From Acidimicrobiaceae bacterium (GTDB lineage: Bacteria; Actinomycetota; Acidimicrobiia; Acidimicrobiales; Ilumatobacteraceae), in assembly GCA_003569125.1 (NCBI GenBank), contig BGOG01000012.1, positions 1 through 59,611 on the forward strand: 59,611 bases of DNA, given 5' to 3'. The stretch's first letter is position 1; each line of letters starts with the position of its first letter. The notes under the pieces are model-generated. The model was not told where the DNA came from, made no database searches, and worked only from the letters and a program-made list of their open reading frames with translations. This document shows positions 55,482-59,611 of the stretch, one piece after another. Both the position numbers and the translations under genes were made by a program.

Positions 55482-57428
55482 CTATTCGCCGGCGACTGGT
55501 ACGCGAGCATCCAACCGCTCAATGCGCACGGCGGCGGCTTTAAATTCGGCGGTACCCGATTTCGGATCTGTGGCGTCAATCGTGATCAAATTCGTATTCA
55601 CCTGATCCGGAAAGTGCATCGTCATAAATACCAAACCTGGTCGCAGGCTGTTGTCGATTCGCACCGGTACTTCAAGCGAGCCGCGAAGTGAACTGACTCG
55701 AACAACTTCTTGCTCTTTGATCGCCAAGCGCATCGCATCTTCTGGTGAGACATCGATCGTTTCACCAAAACGCAACGGGCTGTCGAAGCCACGAGTCTGA
55801 ACACCCGTGTTATACGAATCAAGGCGACGACCAGTTGTGAGTCGCAACGGAAACTCCGGGGTGGTCGCTTCAACTGGCGGGTCGTCGATCACAACGCTGA
55901 ACGGCGCGAGTCTGCCACGCTTGGCCGGGTCTTTGTCCCAAAGGCGACCGTGAAGAAATGACGGCTCAAGTTTGTCCTCGCTGAAGCATGGCCATTGAAT
56001 TCCGCCGAGTTCGGCAAGTCGCGCGTAAGACATGCCTGCATGCATCGGTGAAAGCGAGCGAAGTTCGTTCCAGATTTCTTCTGATGATTCGTACTTCCAG
56101 TCGTGTCCCATCTCGCGAGCCAAATCAAGAATGATCTGAATATCGTCGCGGGCGTTGCCCGGCGAGTTGATCGCCTTACGCACTCGCTGCACGCGGCGCT
56201 CAGAGTTTGTTACGGTGCCGTCACTCTCGCACCAAGATGCCGAACCAGGAAACACGACATCAGCAAGTTCGGCAGTTTTTGTCAAGAAGATATCTTGCAC
56301 TACCAAGAAGTCAAGATTTTCTAACAAGTGTGTCGCATGGCTTCCGTCTGCTTCTGATTGTGCGGGGTTTTCACCGATCACAAATACAGCGCGAAGATCT
56401 CCACGCTCCATCGCTTCAAACATCTCGGTTAGATTCCAGCCGTTTTTCGGTGGGATCGTGCAACCCCACATTCGATTAAATTTCTCGCGGGCAACATCGT
56501 CGACAACATCTTGAAAGCCCGGCAATTTGTTTGGTAGCGCACCCATATCGCCGCCACCTTGGACATTATTTTGTCCGCGCAACGGGCTCAGCCCAGCACC
56601 AGTGCGACCGACATGACCGCACAAAAGCGAAAGATTGATTAGTGAAAGAACATTGTCGACACCGTTGTGATGTTCGGTTATACCGAGTGTCCAACAGAGT
56701 TGCGCAGATCCTGCTTTTGCATATGCGTGAGCAAGTTCGCGAATTGCATCTGCAGGCACGCCGGTTACTTGGCTGCCGCGCTCGAGCGTCCATTCTTCAA
56801 CTGAATTGGCATACTCAGCAAAGCCAGTTGTGCTGCCTTCAACGAATTGTTTATTGGCCAAACCTGCGTGGATAATTTCGCGGGCGATCGTATTCGAGAG
56901 CGCAACATCGGTGCCGATGTTTAGGCCGAGCCAGATATCGGCGAACTCCGCCGAAGCAGTGCGACGCGGATCAACAACGAATAGTTTTGCTCCGTTGCGA
57001 ACACCCTGTAACACATGATGAAAATAAATTGGATGTGCTTCGCGAGCGTTTGAGCCCCACAACACAACTACATCAGTGGTTTCTACTTCGGCGTAAGAAC
57101 TTGTTCCTCCACCTGCTCCGAAAACAGTGGCCAGACCGACCACCGAAGGGGCGTGTCAGGTTCGATTACAAGAGTCGATGTTGTTCGTGCCGATAACCGC
57201 ACGAGCAAACTTTTGGGCGATGAAATTCATTTCATTGGTTGATTTTGAACAAGAGAAAAAGCCGACAGCTGATGGAGAGAACGCATCTCGCGCACTGGCC
57301 AAACCGGTCGCGGCCTTGGTCAAGGCTTCTTGCCAAGACGCAACTCGCAATCTGCCGTTTTCACGAACCATTGGTTCGGTGATACGCATATAAGGCTCAA
57401 ACTTTTGCTTCGTCAATTTTTGAGTCAT
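55482..57428 (-). CDS. fdhF: Selenocysteine-containing formate dehydrogenase catalytic subunit
   Basis: The molybdopterin catalytic part of formate dehydrogenase, 648 residues reading one UGA as selenocysteine. The in-frame TGA is at 57158-57156 (residue 91) in SCNRT-U-HAPSVVGL, exactly the position of catalytic Sec or Cys in the family (E. coli FdhF: RV-U-HGPSVAGL). Reading frames on both sides are the same, so this is not a frameshift. Further motifs: VVLWGSNAREAHPI, VVDPRRT, GHVGRTGAGLSPLRGQNNVQGGGDMG and a C-terminal molydopterin-binding domain (LRLTTGRRLDSYNTG). The usual N-terminal [4Fe-4S] domain is absent and occurs instead in the gene at 50661-51599. Start ATG 57428 has GGAG 13 bases upstream. 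It is divergent from fhs. Confidence 0.9.
57126..57158 (-). promoter_or_regulatory. Bacterial SECIS element in fdhF
   Basis: Directly after the UGA, the mRNA can fold a hairpin: GGUGGUC (57144-57138) pairs with GGCCACU (57132-57126) around a GGUCU loop (57137-57133). Eighteen bases separate UGA from GGUCUG. My recollection of the E. coli fdhF SECIS has the same 18-base spacing and the same GGUCU apical loop bound by SelB. The stem has two G-U pairs. Confidence 0.85.
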
Positions 57429-57564
57429 TTTTTGAAGAGTTGCTCCGTAGTTATTTACTGCTAATGAGTGTGTCAACTTTAGCAAGACTAGAGAGTTATC
57501 TCGTGTCTGTAGAGTAAATGGTCGCATCAAACTACTGAAAATCAAAATACTGAAAGAGGAATTC

Positions 57565-59262
57565 ATGGGTTTCCCATCCGATCTTGAAATCGCCCGCAAA
57601 GCGACCGCTAAACCTCTGCCAGAGATTGCCGCACAGATGGGTATCGGCGCCGAATTTCTTGAGCCCTATGGCAAAAGTCTCGCCAAAATAAGTTTGGATG
57701 CAATCGATTCTTTGAAGTCTCGACCGAAAGCAAAGTATGTCGTCGTAACCGCGATTACGCCAACACCACTCGGTGAGGGCAAAACAACCACGACCGTCGG
57801 TCTTGGTCAAGCGATGAAGCACATCGGCAAAAAAGCGACGATCAGTTTGCGTCAACCGAGCATGGGACCAACTTTCGGCATCAAGGGTGGTGCCGCAGGT
57901 GGCGGTTATAGCCAGGTGATCCCAATGGAGTTGTTGAACTTGCATCTTACGGGTGACTTTCATGCAGTGACCGCAGCGCACAACTTGCTTTCTGCAATGG
58001 TCGACAATCATTTGCATCAAGGCAATGAACTTGACCTTGACATTAACAACATCACCTGGCGACGAGTTATGGATGTCAATGATCGTTCAATGCGAAACTT
58101 AATTATCGGCCTAGGTACAAAAGAAGATGGCGTAGTTCGACAGACAGGTTTCGACATCACTGCCGCATCAGAAGTGATGGCGATTCTTGCGCTCGCAACT
58201 TCGAAAGAAGACATGCGTGCACGCTTCGCGCGAATCGTTGTCGGCTACAACTCACAGGGCAAGCCGGTAACTGCAGAGCAACTAAGTGGCGCAGGCTCGA
58301 TGGCGGTAATCATGGGTGAGGCGATCAAGCCGAACTTATTGCAAACGATTGAGAACACACCGGTGATTGTTCATGCCGGACCGTTCGGTAATATCGCCCA
58401 CGGCAACTCGTCAATAGTTGGCGATTTGATCGGCATTCATTCGGGCGACTATCTGATTACTGAGGCTGGTTTCGGTGCCGACATGGGCGCAGAAAAATTC
58501 TTCAACATTAAGTGCCGTGCTTCTGGGCTAGTTCCCGATGCCGCCGTATTGGTAGCAACCGTTCGTGCGCTTAAAGCACACTCAGGCAAATACAAGATTG
58601 TCGCAGGCAAAGCACTGCCTGAAGACTTGCTCAAAGAAAATCCCGACGATGTGATTGCTGGTGCCGCGAACCTAGTCAAACAAATTGAAAATGTTAAGGC
58701 GCACGGTGTTTCACCAGTCGTGGCGATCAACGGTTTCCCGACCGACCATAAATCAGAGCATGAGGCAATTCGTAAAATCGCCGAAGGCGCGGGCGCTCGA
58801 GTTGCAGTTTGTACACATTTTGCAGATGGTGGTGCAGGTGCAGTTGAACTTGCAAAAGCGGTTGTAGAAGCGTGTAACGACAAGAACAGTTTCCACTTCT
58901 TGTATCCAGACGACGCATCGCTCAAAGAAAAGATCGAGAAGATCGCAACGACAATCTATGGCGCAGCAAAAGTCGAGTACACAAGTCTTGCCAACAAGCA
59001 GATCAAAACTTATACCGACAACGGCTTTGCCAAACTCCCAATATGTGTTGCAAAAACTCACTTGTCGATTTCGGGTGACGCTTCACTACGTGGTGCGCCA
59101 ACTGGTCACACGTTAAACGTGCGTGAAGTGCGAGCGTCAATTGGCGCGGGTTTCATTTATCCAATTTGTGGAGACATGCGAACAATGCCAGGACTCGGCA
59201 CCAAGCCGGCGGCAGCGATCATCGACTTCGACGCGAACGGTGAAATCGTCGGATTGTCATGA
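57565..59262 (+). CDS. fhs: Formate--tetrahydrofolate ligase
   Basis: A 565-residue Fhs, interconverting formate + ATP + THF and 10-formyl-THF. The ATP-binding motif TPLGEGKTTTTVGLGQA is near residues 68-84. LRQPSMGPTFGIKGGAAGGGYSQV and GFGADMGAEKFFNIKCR are family signatures. The ribosome-binding site AAAGAGGA (57553-57560) precedes ATG 57565. It overlaps folD by four bases and is divergent from fdhF. In a cell demethylating amines it can run toward formate and ATP, feeding formate dehydrogenase. Confidence 0.96.
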   Translation: MGFPSDLEIARKATAKPLPEIAAQMGIGAEFLEPYGKSLAKISLDAIDSLKSRPKAKYVVVTAITPTPLGEGKTTTTVGLGQAMKHIGKKATISLRQPSMGPTFGIKGGAAGGGYSQVIPMELLNLHLTGDFHAVTAAHNLLSAMVDNHLHQGNELDLDINNITWRRVMDVNDRSMRNLIIGLGTKEDGVVRQTGFDITAASEVMAILALATSKEDMRARFARIVVGYNSQGKPVTAEQLSGAGSMAVIMGEAIKPNLLQTIENTPVIVHAGPFGNIAHGNSSIVGDLIGIHSGDYLITEAGFGADMGAEKFFNIKCRASGLVPDAAVLVATVRALKAHSGKYKIVAGKALPEDLLKENPDDVIAGAANLVKQIENVKAHGVSPVVAINGFPTDHKSEHEAIRKIAEGAGARVAVCTHFADGGAGAVELAKAVVEACNDKNSFHFLYPDDASLKEKIEKIATTIYGAAKVEYTSLANKQIKTYTDNGFAKLPICVAKTHLSISGDASLRGAPTGHTLNVREVRASIGAGFIYPICGDMRTMPGLGTKPAAAIIDFDANGEIVGLS

Positions 59263-59611
59263 CCCAAGTTGCCGCGCGAACAACTGGTGGGGCAATTTTG
59301 CTCGACGGTGTTCAACTTCGCGATGAAACCGTTGCCAAAATTAAAACGACTATCGACAAGGCTGGCAAACCTGCAATTTGTTTGGCAACTGTGCTCGTCG
59401 GTGACGATGCGCCTAGTCATATATATGTCAAGAGCAAACACCAAAAGCCCAAGAAGCCGGCATGGTTTCAAGAGGCATCAATCTGCCGGCAACTCGACGC
59501 AAGCACAAGTTGAACAAACCGTTGCTGCTTTGGTCGCCGACAAGCAAGTTCACGGAATCTTGGTGCAATTGCCATTGCCGAAACATATCGACACTGAAGC
59601 AGTGCTGAGTT
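59259..59611 (+). CDS. folD: Bifunctional methylene-THF dehydrogenase/cyclohydrolase FolD (partial, two frameshifts)
   Basis: The N-terminal ~117 residues of FolD, cut by the window edge. Recognisable are LATVLVGDDAPSHIYVKSKHQKA with the catalytic Tyr and Lys, and HGILVQLPLPKHI, a FolD signature. Two A bases are missing: near 59445 (HQKAQEAGM after repair) and near 59493 (LPANSTQAQVEQ). It starts in an ATGA overlap with fhs. FolD turns methylene-THF into formyl-THF, linking the demethylase products to Fhs. Confidence 0.9.

Overview
The window looks like chromosome of a free-living, aquatic, aerobic actinobacterium, most likely of the Acidimicrobiia (Ilumatobacter/CL500-29-like). This is inferred from an actinorhodopsin, a CarD regulator with a lysine/alanine-rich tail, an actinobacterial acyl-ACP desaturase, an SDR-rich gene content, intermediate GC, and many flavoprotein demethylase (DMGDH/GcvT) and MttB-type genes. 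No phage, insertion sequence, CRISPR array or plasmid gene was seen. No gene-free stretch exceeds 300 bases.

Layout. 1-4 kb: tail of an unknown gene, a PIG-L deacetylase, tRNA-Val, two SDR oxidoreductases and a secreted DUF6150-like protein. 4-10 kb: a double-headed TetR regulator facing a 1490-residue secreted protein with about 43 sixteen-residue repeats; the promoter between them carries a palindrome. 10-16.6 kb: EamA permease, molybdate transporter modABC, carbonic anhydrase, YeiH-like permease, actinorhodopsin, fdhD, tRNA-Arg. 16.6-23.3 kb: a first MttB-like/DMGDH-like pair and a divergent DMGDH paralogue. 23.3-30.6 kb: carD, a beta-hydroxyacid dehydrogenase, a class III aminotransferase, the dTDP-rhamnose genes and an acyl-ACP desaturase. 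30.7-36.4 kb: a peptide/opine-type ABC importer. 36.4-45.6 kb: a likely catabolic operon (DMGDH, etfB, etfA, MttB, DMGDH) with a divergent FCD-type GntR regulator. 45.6-53.4 kb: a tightly packed minus-strand run of NAD-linked formate dehydrogenase subunits (NuoEF-like and iron-sulfur), a 2-oxoglutarate oxygenase, a degenerate alkylsulfatase-like MBL protein and a sulfatase. 53.5-59.6 kb: a second 2OG oxygenase and an MDR reductase, the formate dehydrogenase catalytic gene, fhs and a partial folD.

The most notable feature is the formate dehydrogenase catalytic gene (55482-57428, minus). It has an in-frame UGA at the catalytic position, followed at once by a hairpin whose GGUCU loop and spacing match the E. 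coli fdhF SECIS as I recall it. It therefore appears to be a selenoprotein. Its N-terminal [4Fe-4S] domain is missing and is instead found at the end of a separate gene 4 kb away.

The genes fit one theme. Methylated amines or similar compounds are taken up and demethylated by MttB and flavin/folate enzymes; electrons go to ETF and one-carbon units to tetrahydrofolate; FolD and Fhs convert these to formate; a Mo/Se formate dehydrogenase (served by ModABC and FdhD) oxidises formate to CO2 with NADH. About 13 of roughly 45 protein genes are broken by 1-2 nt indels, mostly in homopolymers. This is best read as residual long-read assembly error, so most broken genes are reported as full-length CDS with the indels noted.
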